DNA of 60,000 nt from Tubiluchus corallicola (GCA_030141605.1 JAQGDQ010000022.1:560001-620000), one strand, 5' to 3'; shown: positions 44,501-56,560, numbered from the stretch's first letter. Made by a program: numbers and translations. The notes: generated from the letters alone by a model not told the origin.

Positions 44501-47500
44501 GATGTGCGATGTGATTACGTGGAGTGTGAGTTATTGTCATGGCAGTTAAAATAGTGTGCCGTGTGACTGCGTGCAGTTTCAGGATGGCCAGCAAAATGTT
44601 AATGATATGTTCAGCAAAATCCTGCATATTAGCAACTAACATTGTATTTCGAATCCATAAAGACCTTTACAGTGAAAACAGTACCAAACATGTTAGCATA
44701 ATAACAGTGTAAATTCTACAAAATTATTAAGTGGGTCCTAAGTTGAAGTAAGCTTGCAAGGTGTTTCAAAAATAAATATTTGTTAGGAGCAGCCATGTGT
44801 GTGTGGGTTTTTAGAAAAAAAGTTAGAGAGGCAGAATAGAATACTGTCATGTGATTACTACATGAATACATTCAAGTTTTCTATCCAGCAACATGATGGA
44901 TTGCAATGGAACTGGCAAATACAATCAAGCTGTTTTAGTAACTGAGATAAATTTTATGCGTAACATAATAGCTATGCAGCAAGTTTACACTTTGGCTCCA
45001 AAGTCAGTATGGTAGCAGTATGATGCAAAACTTCAAATGTTGACTTGAAAAAATTCTTAATTGCTAAATAATAGTTAACCACAAGATGAACGTCGCTGGT
45101 CAGTTAGCTGCAAAATTGAAAATCAAATTAGTGAAGAACGTACGTATACTAAAGGACTATAGTGAAGCAATTTCATATAGCGGTTAGTGAAGGACTTATG
45201 AAACATCCTGTTGTGTTATTCCACAACTTTGGCCCTGTGTTAGTGATGAAATGTGCCTTGCCACATCTGATTCACTTCTTCAGTACTTAATTATAAATTC
45301 ATTGGATCTTGTTGCATAATGCTAAAATTTTACTTTTCTTTGTATTCACTATTAGTCGTATATTAATGCTCAGAATAGTGTAATCTTAGAATCTTTTAAT
45401 TAATAATAGACAATAATCATAAATTAACATTTAAAATTTACTGCATTAGAAACACTTAATTGTAGGTCATAATTGTGAGTGGTGTGGACCGTGTGACTGC
45501 CTATGGCTACAAATGAAATCATGAGAAATTAATTTGCTGTGTAATAAATTTTCATTTCACACAAATTATATGTCAAGTAAAGGTCTAATGTTAATTTAAC
45601 GTAATTAAAATTTCTTCGCCGCTTTGTATATAACATTTCCTGAATGACAAATTACCATCCATTGGCAAAGTAGTTCACTTTCACGTTAGCTATTACTTAG
45701 CTCGGCACAATGCAACTTTAAAAATGCCTGCCACTAGAGAACTACTAACCGTTCATTGTCCTTTTGGCAAATATTGCTTGCAGCTGGCAGTCAACACTGA
45801 AAGTTTATGTGTCACATAAGTTTTACCATGTCTAGCTCCGAGCAAGGAGTTTCCCCGCCAAAAATTTGGCAAATGTCTGTCAAAGGTTGTGGCTTGTTTG
45901 AACTTTTTTATGATAAAATGAAAGTTTTTTCCCTGCCTGTACATATTGTGATGTGTTTGTTTGGAATATAAATGAAAGTTTTCACAAATTTTGTTGAAAG
46001 TAATAGAAGTAAACAGTGAGTTGCAGCAGATAAAATATTGTTCCACAGTTTTAGAAATTAAAGGTTTATTGTAATTTTTTTATATTCACCAGACATGTAA
46101 TGTAAATGCTGACTTTTAGCTAATGTAGATAGTAACTAAATGAATTTTGTCAACAGTTCATTAAAGAGTCTGTATAGACAGCTGATAGAAACTCAACAAT
46201 CCAAATTCTGATGCAAATTTATAATTCTGGAATTAAAGATTTTTTCTAACATGTTAAGCTTGATTTTATTTGTCTACATCGAAGCGGTTTGATAGATTGA
46301 AAATCATAATTATTAATAAACAACAAAATGTGCTATCAACTGCTTTATTGCTCAAATAAATTTGCAGCTGAAAACACTTTTTCACAGCTTTGTGTGTATT
46401 AAATTTGAAAAGCCACTGTAACCTTCATATCCTCTTAAAAGCTTAACAAAATTGACTGTGTCGTTAACTAACGGTTAGATAATTTATAAATTGCTTTCTG
46501 CTTATAAACTTTGTTTAATTTTTTACTTGATCACTCATGCACATTTTTTGTGCTGCATAGTGGTCAGTTGCACTACAAAGTCAAGAATTTATCGAGAAAG
46601 TAATTAAAATCTGTGAAGTGTGTATTTTTAACGATTCAATGTCTTGAATGTAAACCATTACTTTCAAGTGTCTTTTGTACCTATAGACTTCACAGTCATT
46701 TGTAAATCACCCACCAATTTTCAAAGTAAATTCACTTTTATAATTGTTTACTATCGAGATCATAAAATATTGTTAGACAGATGATTACAGACCTTGACCT
46801 GATTACGTATGTAATTTCTTAATAAAAATCTGGCAGGTGTTTTTTCGATTTTAATAGGTTACCAGCCAAACTTACATTTCCTGTTGGTAATTTACTTGAG
46901 CTAGAGTGACTAATTAGTTAGACTAACTTTGTAATTAGTTTAGATGCTGGAAAATTCTTGAGTAACTAACTAGTTATTTATAATCTTAATTTCCAGTTTA
47001 TTTCAACTGCGTAGCACGATGTAACCAATTTCTGAACTTCTGATAACACTATTGTAAAAACATGTAGCCTTCATGTAGTAAAAACATTTACCATTTATTG
47101 ACTTCAAGTTTTTCTGATGTTTAGTTGCAGTTTAATGTCGCTGTTGCTTGCACTATTCACTACCTTGGCGGGTTCATCGCCCTGTGTTGACTTTCCGCTG
47201 AACTTGGCCCCACCGAGTGTCCCAGATTCCTAACCAACCGGCCAACAACGCGCGGACTGTTTTTCTCGAGAAACATTGAAGTATCGATATCCGTAACTCT
47301 TTCGCTACGCAAATACAGTTAACCGACCCTAGGAGGGGGCGTGTTTTGTGATGAATTAGCTCGCTAGCCGCAGTTGCCTCTCTACTGAGCACTGCGCAAT
47401 ATGTAATGAATGAGTGAGTGGTTGATTTATTGCAAGTTTAGTTGCAAAGTAGGGCATTGACCGCTTAATTGCCGCAAGAGTCTGATCTATGCAGTTTTTG

Positions 47501-50500
47501 CCGTTCATGCCCAGGTGCTAGTGTAAGTTACTGCTTGAAGGCAGCCAGGTAGGACAAAATGCACTATTATTCCGAGGGGTGGTCGCTTGTGTGACTACGT
47601 CAATTTTGTATTGAGTTGCGAATAAAATGGATCTTGATGAGTTTAGAACACGCAATTTAGACTTCCGCTAGTTTTTTCTTTGAGTTAGTTTTTCTAGCTA
47701 GCTACGAGGGGACGGGACACATTTGAATCGACTTTCCCTCCCCAGCGGCGGGAAATGCGGCCGCACTGTGCGTAAATAGTGACCTATTGATACCGCCAGC
47801 GAGATTGCCAAACGACAGAAAACGATGTCAACTCATGAGGCTGTGTCGGTCAATGAACTTTGCAACAACATTCTCCTCCTGTTCAATAGAGACAAACATT
47901 CGTGCGACAAACTAACTAATAAACAGAGCTGCTAATAAATGTGTGCTTGCTAGAGAGATGTACTGGGTGTTCCGCCGTGGAAGTGACGCTTAGTATTAGT
48001 GCTGGTGGCGACGTTGGTCGGTTAACGTACCGATGAAAAACTTGAAACATCATGTTGTGTTATTGTCAGGAGATTTTGGAACTACCGGACATGTGGTGGA
48101 TTCTGACTCACCCAAAAAAGCGTAAACAGAAGAAACAGGTGACGAATTTATACCCTGACCAGTTTACTGGGGTTTGGTAGTGCTTGGGAAAAAATATTGC
48201 AGGATACGTGTACAGAAAATTTGTTTTTATATCAGGAAAATTATCTTGCAGTGTCAATTCATTCAGCGTCATATTTCTGTAAAATTGGTTGATTTGGATT
48301 ATAAGAATTTGTTGGAGAAACCGGGATAGGATTTTTTGTCTACATAAGATGAACTTGGAAATACATGTATCCAAATAAATTATTTCTTATCACATAATAA
48401 ATTCGTTTTGTTCTGCAAGCCCATTAAAGTCCGTTTAAATTAATGCTAATCGCATTTGAATTTTTATTTCCTTACCGCAAAATTATTAGTTTTATTACCA
48501 CAGCCGTTCTGCGTGTTAGGATTCTAAATAACACACCAGTTCCCATAGCTGTTGCATAGAACCGTTTGTGGTATCACACGTTTAAACAAATGCTTTCTGT
48601 TGTGATAGCGTTATTGTCTCTAGGTAATGTGCATTTTTGCACCATTGCATTTATGTGTGACGTTCTAGTTGTGACAGATGATGGTATGGTAACAATCATA
48701 CCTCTTAGTCGCCACTTGGTTGTTGATTCGTGTAGTGATTGTGATTGTTGTGTCTGGATAACGGTACTCAATGTTGGGCAGTGTTATGTAGTCGCCTAAG
48801 CTTAGGATTTGAGTGACATTCAGGTGCTCAAAACTAGGATACAACAACATCTTTTTCACAGTTTTTTTTAACTTTTTCGTAATTCTTTTTTAGACACTTA
48901 CTGTCCTTATCCTCAAATAGCGTTTTGTACTCCAAATGAGATGTAACCTTTATTAATTGAACTGTGTTAATTACTGAGCGATAAGGTTGGCTATGCTTGT
49001 AATATGTTACCCGCTCTGATTATACGATGGTCAATTTAATTAAATACACGTAAACACTTGCAAACTCGCTGGTAGGCTTTTGAACACTTGACAGTTATGT
49101 GATCCTAGAAGGGACTCCTTTGAATATCGTAAGCTTTTTATAGCAGTACGTAGACTTGTCCGGTGTACCTCTAATGCCAAAAGAACTGTGGTGGTTAGAG
49201 AATTGCCAGTGCGCCAAGGTCTGTAGTTCAAATTCTTGTTTTTTGGCTATGTTCACTGCCCATTTCTTTGCTTCATTTCCTTTGAATGTAATCCATTTTT
49301 TATTTTTTTTTGAGAATTTCATAATTATAAAAACATATCCTAAACATTGACGTATTCTAAACATTACCACGTGATATGCTTTTCTTTTGTGTACAAGGTG
49401 TTGTGCTTTGTGGTTTGGACTAGCTGTTTTTTACCTAGTGTGTACACACTAATTTTTTAACCTAAATTCTATATTAGCTTCTCTATTATCTATATCAGCT
49501 TGGCTCTCCATGATTTTTGTTACGTTTTACTTATGTATGTTAAATTGTATAACAGATTTGATGACAACCGATTGGAAATTTTTCTACTAGTTGTTGTATT
49601 AAGGAGCCATTTGTTGACAGTTGGCATGCTTAGTTGCTAACATAACAGCTAATTTTACTGTTTGCACAAGTGCAATTTCAAGTTTCAGCTTCTTTGTAAA
49701 AAATTATTCATTTCTACCAAATAAATGTGGAAAAGATACAGTGGTCATAGTTTTTGTTTATTTATTATTTTTTTGTTATGTGTGCATTCCCTTCACCTTG
49801 GAATGAGTGGTGGATGCAAGGTGAATGATGCTAATGGCACTACTATATGAGACTATTCACGTCAACCATATAAATTTAGTACAAATGTATCAGTGAAGGC
49901 TCCAGATTGTTTTAGTGCATTTGTTTGTATGTCACCCCTGTCATTCTGGCGTGTTTATGTAGTGCCTAGAATGTATCTTTTGCAAATGTTACCAAACTTA
50001 GGTAACAAAGTATTTCTGTTTAAGTAGGTCTCTGTCTTTCCAAGGTACCACCAAGTTAATGAAAATTACTTCACCATCGTAACTTTGTGATATTTGGGAC
50101 AAGTGTATGTCTGCTTATGCTTACGTAAAATGCTTACTTGTTTTCTAATAATGGTATACATTTTCAGGATTCAAAGCATATCGACCTGGGAAAGAAAGCT
50201 CATGCTGTTCTCAGTGACATAGTCAACTCGACAGATGCGTGGAGACCGGAGAAGAAATCTGGTACGGATTCTGTGTATAGTGTGGATTGGCAGGGAATTG
50301 GAAAATGCTTTATTCTGCAGGTAGGATTATGTAGCTTTTTTTGGTATTATTGACTTTGGGAACTAACTTACAGATACTGTTACAGTTAACATGGAAAAGT
50401 GACATCAAAGCTGCATGTTAACTCAGTTTCTTGTATCTGTAGGGATATAGTTTCACTCAGCCAACTATGTAAAAATATGTACATCTCAATCCTGAAGTAG

Positions 50501-53500
50501 ATCCTAAACAGTCAGTACCTTCCTTCATTAATTGAGCAAAAAAAATCAAATCATAAAAGGTTGTGAATGGACAAAATACTAACTTGCATCATTAATCTTT
50601 GGAGTTTGGGGTTTGTACTGCATAACTGAAATTCAAACTTTATGATAGAAGAATAAATTTCATAGGAACTTACATACAGTTGTGGCAGTATTTTCGTTTC
50701 TTAATGTCTGTTGTAGGCCTTTGCGTAATCTTGTAACTGTTTCTGGTAATGCAGCTCTGTTCTATCTGATTATTCACAATCTGGTGTTTTGTCATAGGTT
50801 CTTGTGGCATTGACCAGTAGTCAGTGACGAAATTGTGTAATGTTGTACTTTAATAGCTATAAACACTTTTGCCGCTCGGTTTCCTTATGCATTCAGAGTA
50901 ATTCAATCATGAATCAGATTTGTACCCGTCAGTGGGACAAACAACGTGATTCTCAAATTCTGGCCAGTAGGTCAAGTTTACTTACATATTGCCGGCCACT
51001 GGCCGAAACGCGGAACTGTCAGCGTCAGTTTAATTAGCACCTAATCTAATTAGTGCTTTGACCACTGGCCAGTTTGCCTCTTTAGCCTTTGGGTTTAGTG
51101 TTTGCCCTGTGAGAGCAAACATGTTCCGGACGCTCAAACAAGTGATGAGCAGGCGAACTTTAGTAACCCGCTCATCTCAAACGCAACCTCCCACGACTTC
51201 TTTTATCTACGAGTAAATATAGATCTCACGGGAAATGAAATGGAATCTCACGGCACTCAAACTATACAACTACATTTGTTTACAGGCGGTTACACAATCA
51301 CCTAAAATGGTGAGATTTTATTGTGCGCACTTTTAACACGCATGTTTTAATGTGTTTTCACTGTTTTTACGAATGTTTAACGATTATGTCTGAAGTCAGG
51401 CTACTCTCCCTTCGTTGCAAAACGTATTTTATACAGAGCTTCTATGCATTTGACCAAGCGCTGCGACGAACTTCAACTGTGTTGGCCATAAAAGATATCC
51501 TTGTAGCACTACTGATCTGTCTTTTTGCGCTACACTGGTAATGGAATCATTTTACTGTCTCCGTCATAATGTTGTATATGTTATACATGTATTATGTATA
51601 TATAAGCTCGTAATGTGTTTCCATTTTTGTTATTATTGTTTTCGGCAGCTTTTCGCGTACAGTAGCAGGTTGGCTTAGTTTATTTCTATGGCAACCTTAA
51701 TCACTCTGTGTTAATTGCTGTTGATAATGCCTTTCATGAAAAAACGCTCGCATACGTGGCAAGGCCATTACCCTGAATGTCGAACATAATACCTCGCTTA
51801 TCACCGCGTATCTCAGTTGAGTAGTTAATGCAAAGTTTAATGTCCCAAAAGATTTTATCTCTATGCGTATTGCATAGTCAGCAGGTTTGCGCAGTATTGG
51901 TCAATAAGTTGTGTGCTCTTGTTTGCCCTTCAGTAATTACGTTTTTATTGTGTGGGTTAGGATAGGGTTAAATGGTATTGGATCAGGGTTAGTTTCTTGA
52001 ATGCAAAAAATTGAATGTCTTCAAGTTACCTCTTGTAACTAACTGTCAATAAATAGTTTTTGAAAAACTTATAAAATGCTGTTTCTCTTCACTTGTACTG
52101 TTATACTCCTTGCATCCTGAAGACTCCCTCATTAGGCCAAGTGTGGTGGTGAACAAGCACTAATGCAAAACGTTATGGCAATTATGAGAATAAAGTTTAC
52201 AGAAGTTGGCCAGACAATATTCCCTCAGCATGCTGAGTTAGTCAGATGATAACTATTGCTGATATTGCCAGATAGGATTGCAAAGATATTACCTGTGGAA
52301 CGGAATCCACAATTTTCTATGTGAAATGCAGATGTGCCACTTTTTATACCATAAAATAAACAAAGACTTCTCATGAGCTTTTTACAGACACAGTGGAAAA
52401 ATCTTTGTTTACTTTTTAATGCAATACTTATACTTTATTGTTTTAGGCAGAAGTAAAAGCAAGCAGTAGTAATGTGTATGATCTGCTTATAACAAAAATG
52501 CATGAAGCTCCATCATGGAATCCTACGCTTTTGGAAAATAGGGTAAAACTTTTACATATATTACTTTTTTGTCGTGAAATTTGCATTGCTCATTTGTTCA
52601 GTTCCTTAATTCATAAAAAGAGATAATAAATTCTTAAGCCTGAGAACAATTATATTAATATTTAATAGCCAAACCCCACAAAAAATTTTGTGCATAAACC
52701 CACAATGACAAATCATACCACCTCCGCTATACCACACCACACTACCCACATCACACCACTTATACCATGCCACCACACCCCCACCCACCATATCACCCAT
52801 ATTACATAGCTCTACAACACACCATACCACCCCACCACACTACCTACACAACATCACCAACATGACACCATCCAGACTACACCACACCAAACCAGTTGAT
52901 GATTATGATGGTGAGATAATGATGATGACGATGACAATGATGACGACACCTATGACACTAACACAAACAGCACATTAGCGTAGCGAAACCAAGAAAAACA
53001 TTTTGTACAAAATTGAAACTGTGTGCTATAACAAATGCTATTAGATCTATCCACCAATGGTCAATAATGCATAGTCATTCAACATAGTATTGCTTACTGC
53101 TTCTTTGATGATAATAGGCGAAGAGATATAACTTACATCTATAACAGAATGGCGGGGGAAGAAAATGCCTGGAACATCCCCAAATTTTCTCAAACTCAAA
53201 GATAGTGGATGTTCCAAATAGTGTGCAGCACTGAGGGGGGGGGTAAAAAGAACTTTGAAATACACCTTCAGTGTTTTGTCTTGTGAATTTCTCTCCCGAC
53301 GATACCTCCACATCTTGTAGACCTTTTCGTCCTCTTTCTGCGAGTGTGCTTATTTTTTCTCAACATGCCCAAGTAGTTGCACAAATTGAGTTTTTCTAGA
53401 GCCTGTTTGTGCAGTTTTCTGTAAAATTTGGATGCATAGGTTGGGGAAAATGCAAGTTGCAGGACGCCGTGGCCTTCTCACGAATTCTAAATATGCCTAT

Positions 53501-56500
53501 AACAAACACTGTTGAATGGGCTATTCAGCCATTACTGGCACCACCCCGGCCCATTCCCAATCTTCAGAAATAAGAGGTGTGCTTTGCAAAACACGGGCAA
53601 AAAAGGGAGCCATTTTTGGAGGTTTTTGCATTCCTTCCAGGTGGCATCGATTCATCCTGGGAGCTGTAGCCTTGAAGTCCATACCACCGAAATTAATATA
53701 TATGATATTCCACAATAAAAAACCTTCACTTAAATGAACATTTGAGCGCTAAGCTAACAGCTGTCATTAAGCGGTGACAAAGCAATATTCAATTTCAAAT
53801 AGTTTTACAAAGGTGGAAAACAAAAGCATTAAATAAAGGAATATTGTTCTCTTGGTCTGCTTTCCACATAATGTAAGTTTCCTTAAACTTACAGTTTTCT
53901 GTTCTAGTTTCTAAATCTGTTTCTCTTGCACATTTTTATGCTAAAGTTTTTGCATTCTGCTTTTTAATCTTGCATTGCTTGGTTCTGCTTTGCTCACATT
54001 TCAATGCCTTCTGTGTTATTCAATTCCTAGTCATGTTTTCCCATACACATAGCACTTTTCCTCTAGCTTCTCATGTTGATGGAATTCTGCTTGTTATTTG
54101 GAAAATTTCAGTTTTTACTAAACTATAGACATTCCCAGCCCTGTGTTTTATTTTTCTGTTTGATTTTGACGTTCTCGTGCTTGTTCTGTTCTCAAGTTTC
54201 TGGTTTTTTAATGCAGGTTTTACAGCATGTGAATGAACACGTGGATGTGGTGTATACAGTCACGGCAGATGCCGGCAGCGGCACAGTGTCTAGTCGGTAA
54301 GTTCGTGTTTAATTTATTTTAATTGGAATACGATATGAATTTTATCGTATGTTTGGCTCATGCAATAAAGAAATAGAGTATGTTGCTAAGAATGTGACAG
54401 CATAAGTTTTCAATTGTCCTATCGACAGTAGGGTTTGGTAGCAGAAGTGCTTAAGAAAGTTCGTGGACGTGTTTTGTGAAGATAGATTGCTGTTTAAAAA
54501 TTGTGATTTGTAGTTTTCACTGGCAGCAATAAATGTTTCATTCTTCATGCAATGAAGCACCATATTCTGTGTACCACAGCAACATTTACATTTTTTTATC
54601 TAAGTTGAGTACAACTGAAATGATTGCTGATTTATTATCTTACCTTAATATGTTAAGCAGTTGCCGATATCACATCATTAAACTGGTTACCGGTATGCAA
54701 AGGTACTGTTTTAGTGTAATATTAAATTATACTAATCGGAATTTTACTGAAATTATTGTGGCATTTATCTGTTCAACACTAACCCATTGTATTGCAAAAG
54801 TTTGTCTTGTTAGTTTCATTGTTAGAAGTTCAAAATTGATTTTATAACAACTGATCAGGCAGTTTGATTATTGCAACTAATTATTCTCACACTCTCATTT
54901 CAGGGATTTTGTAACTGCGAGGTATGTAGAGAAACGAAATGGAACGTTTTTCTCGGCGGGTACAGCAACTGTTCATCCCGATATGCCTCCAAATGGCATA
55001 TACGTCAGGTACCATTAATTCCTTTTTTTAAAATAAATGGCATACATGATCTCCTTTGGTATTAGAACAACAGATAAAAAGAAGAAAGGGTCAGATAAGT
55101 GGCAAATTTACCACTTGAGGTACTCGCAACTAATTTGAGTACTTATTACTCCTGAGTAAGTGAGTAGCCACTGGCAGTTTTAAATAAACAAAAAATGCTG
55201 TTTGATCAACAGAAAATGTTTCGTGACTTAGGAAATGGTGTCTTTGGCGGTTATTAAATTTCCATTTTAACTGTTTTTTGTTTCACTTTTGTGACTTAAG
55301 GACGTCAATTGGTATTTATTATAAATGAAGCTAATTTGTCATTGACTCATCAACTCTTATCCTGGTTCAATTGTAGCATAAACACAAACCGAGGACAAAG
55401 TTTTATTCTGTTTATTTGTTTAGGGGAGAAAATAGAGTTGCGGGATACGTTATCAAGCCACTAAAGGAAGATTCCAGTAAATGTCTCTTCACCTGGGTAG
55501 TCAATAGTAATTTAAAGGTAAGTTTTGTGAATCTGTAATGAATTTCGCTAGCATCACTTCAACTACTTTTCGACTAGTTCAAATAGTTTACAGGGACGCA
55601 TCGTACTCTCAGTTACCGGATCTTGATTATAATTACCAGACCCATGAGCTAGTGAGACTATGGCTTATCCTGGGCATTCTAAGCACTGGTTTTAAGTGTT
55701 TGGAGCTTTTACAACAGTAGCATGCTAATAATTTATTGTATGTGTAGAACAGCAGCTAACACGTTAGTTTGACAATAACGAATGTAAAGAATTATTATTG
55801 TATATGTGTTAGTGCCGGGTCGAGTCGATCGGTGATCTGTGAATAAATGGTGATGTTCGGTTGTAAGCGATGAACTAATTCTGATCGGCTGATTAAATTA
55901 CTAATCGGTTCGATAAACTGTTAAACTGGCCACGCCATAACAATTGATGTACATTTAAGAATAAAATACTTAAAACTTACAGCAAAAGTTTTGAAATGTT
56001 TAGTATATTGTTATGATGAAAGTATTTACCTTGGAAAGGGACACGATGCATTGGGGTTGGCTGTGATGAAACATGTATGCTAATGCCGTGGCTGGCTCTC
56101 ATGCATTGTCATTGGATACAGAGAAAGTGTACCACACTGTGTTACTCACAGAGATCTGTATAATTTTACATCATAGTGGTCAAAATAATTTTAATGACAA
56201 AACAGGAAGAGTTAATAAAAATACAGTTTTTTGTAAATCTTATGTTCCAACGACACACTACAAGCATTTCATTATTCCATTTGCTTGCTAAACTTTCCTT
56301 GAATAGTGTGCTCAAATCTTTATTTGTATTATGGAGCTTTTGCTGTTCATAATATTGTGTTCTCGATAACTGTGTTATTGGTGATATTTGTGTTAATAGT
56401 TGGCAGTTCTTCTGTGATTTTGTTTTTTCTCATTTATTTTTTTCATTTGTAGGGATGGTTACCGACAGCGCTGATTGAGCAGGGAATAGCCAGTATGATG

Positions 56501-56560
56501 CTAGATTTCATGACACATATGCGAAAGCATATCGACAATACTGTGCCAAGGGAAGTATGA
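38520..56560 (+). CDS. STARD3: STARD3 / MLN64, late-endosomal cholesterol-transfer protein
   Basis: STARD3 sits in the late-endosome membrane, binds VAP proteins of the ER and moves sterol between the two. Coding exons: 38506-38657 (ATG 38520-38522), 39127-39207, 40753-40830, 41242-41295, 43129-43247, 43618-43775, 44394-44470, 50168-50320, 52447-52542, 54217-54296, 54904-55008, 55424-55517 and 56453-56560 (stop 56558-56560). Phases join throughout to 446 residues, against 445 in human. Domains: MENTAL with four membrane segments (about 23-157), linker with phospho-FFAT motif (201-207), START (about 236-446). The frame is open upstream of this ATG through exon 37224, so a longer N-terminus is possible. 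The gene resembles STARD3 rather than STARD3NL because it has START. Introns over 300 bases hold the transposons and repeats listed separately and otherwise unassigned AT-rich sequence. Confidence 0.95.
40170..40370 (-). mobile_element. Terminal fragment of a DNA transposon
   Basis: A locally GC-rich stretch ends at 40370. Read on the minus strand it begins CAGTGGCGTAGCTGAGGGGG, like the terminal repeats of many hAT-type elements. It contains two GTGCATTTGATCA-type blocks. No matching left end or 8-bp duplication was found, so only one end is claimed. It lies in a STARD3 intron. Confidence 0.4.
41472..41675. repeat. Two-copy tandem repeat, period about 102 bp
   Basis: Units start at 41472 and 41574 with AAAGTGAGAATAT and share ACCATCTTG, GACCACTACAT and ATTTYCATA in the same order. 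They have diverged at many positions. They lie in a STARD3 intron. Confidence 0.75.
42323..42868. mobile_element. Pogo-type MITE with residual transposase tail
   Basis: A 546-bp element with long inverted ends: CCGTATTTTCCCATGTATAA at left and, in reverse, CCGTATCTTCCCATGTATAA at right, flanked by TA (42321-42322, 42869-42870). On the minus strand 42420-42479 reads FDYEAVDESDEEFNDFYDE and stop, the acidic C-terminal end typical of pogo-group transposases. It is an internal-deletion derivative in a STARD3 intron, and its ends differ from those of both elements at 28620-32205. Confidence 0.9.
43618..44470 (+). other. STARD3: STARD3 linker with phospho-FFAT motif
   Basis: Exons 43618-43775 and 44394-44470 encode the cytosolic linker. 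Residues 201-207, AFYSPYE, match the human phospho-FFAT core QFYSPPE. They keep Phe at position 2, Tyr at 3, Ser at 4 (the phosphorylated residue in human, S209) and Glu at 7. An acidic/Ser stretch follows (SSESECEYTD). In human this motif binds VAP proteins only when phosphorylated. Confidence 0.8.
44471..47139 (+). other. STARD3 intron, left part
   Basis: Ordinary AT-rich intron sequence. No exon, repeat or RNA gene was recognised. Confidence 0.5.
47140..48069. promoter_or_regulatory. GC-richer, CpG-containing island inside STARD3 intron
   Basis: Against an AT-rich background this segment is dense in CpG (for example ACAACGCGCGGAC near 47250, CAGCGGCGGGAAATGCGGCC near 47745, and GCGACGTTGGTCGG near 48008). 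It ends at an exon-like frame (48052-48138) that would splice in phase to the START-domain exons. Short frames inside (for example an ATG near 47825) are not convincing genes. A promoter role is inferred from composition and position. Confidence 0.35.
48052..48138 (+). CDS. STARD3: Candidate alternative STARD3 exon
   Basis: From ATG 48052 the frame reads MLCYCQEILELPDMWWILTH then PKKRKQKKQ, up to a donor CAG|GTGACG. It ends in phase 0, matching exon 50168. An AG at 48068-48069 would also let 48070-48138 act as a 69-nt phase-0 cassette exon between exons 44394-44470 and 50168. A second overlapping frame reads DFGTTGHVVDSDSPKKA and stop, and an AATAAA near 48372 would fit a terminal exon of a nested gene instead. 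No homology was recognised. Confidence 0.3.
48139..50167 (+). other. STARD3 intron, right part
   Basis: AT-rich intron with one SINE copy (49180-49340). Frames on both strands around 48566-48859 overlap one another and have no family signature. Confidence 0.5.
49180..49340 (+). repeat. tRNA-derived SINE copy
   Basis: GTGGTGGTTAGAGAATTG (A-box-like) is followed about 30 bases later by AGTTCAAATTC (B-box-like), then a T-rich tail around 49296-49312. It is related to the copy at 34981 over the same head region. Confidence 0.65.
51953..51992 (+). repeat. Degenerate interstitial telomere-like repeat
   Basis: GGGTTAGGATAGGGTTA and, a few bases later, CAGGGTTAG resemble diverged TTAGGG units in a STARD3 intron. 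There are only four or so recognisable units. Confidence 0.45.
52690..52960. repeat. Low-complexity CCACA-rich and GATGA-rich tract
   Basis: Irregular ACCACACC/CCATAC repeats (52710-52890) are followed by GATGATGACGATGACAATG (about 52900-52950). They lie in the STARD3 intron after exon 52447-52542. The frame 52606-52830 on the minus strand (Val/Gly/Trp-rich) is a by-product of this composition. Confidence 0.8.
53460..53720. other. Unexplained GC-richer intronic segment, open in three frames
   Basis: Two plus frames (53512-53718, 53516-53737) and one minus frame (53521-53715, containing RMNRCHLEGMQKPPKMAPFF) stay open together. Composition differs from the surrounding intron and no splice-linked exons are seen. 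It may be a fragment of an inserted repeat. Not recognised. Confidence 0.3.

Larger units (their letters stand above)
50168..56560 (+). other. STARD3: STARD3 START domain exons
   Basis: Six exons encode the helix-grip lipid-transfer domain: EAPSWNPTLLENRVLQHV, YTVTADAGSGTVSSRDFVTA, NGTFFSAGTATVHPDMPP, GENRVAGYVIKPL, FTWVVNSNLKGWLPTALI and a C-terminal amphipathic helix (MMLDFMTHMRKHID). Counted from the ATG at 38520, numbering coincides with human. W310, N311 and R351 are conserved, while human M307 is Ala and human D332 is Thr. Confidence 0.93.

Noticed and set aside
54533-54847. 104-codon plus frame in a STARD3 intron
   Set aside because: Sits between two certain START exons, with no splice-compatible continuation; random-looking composition.
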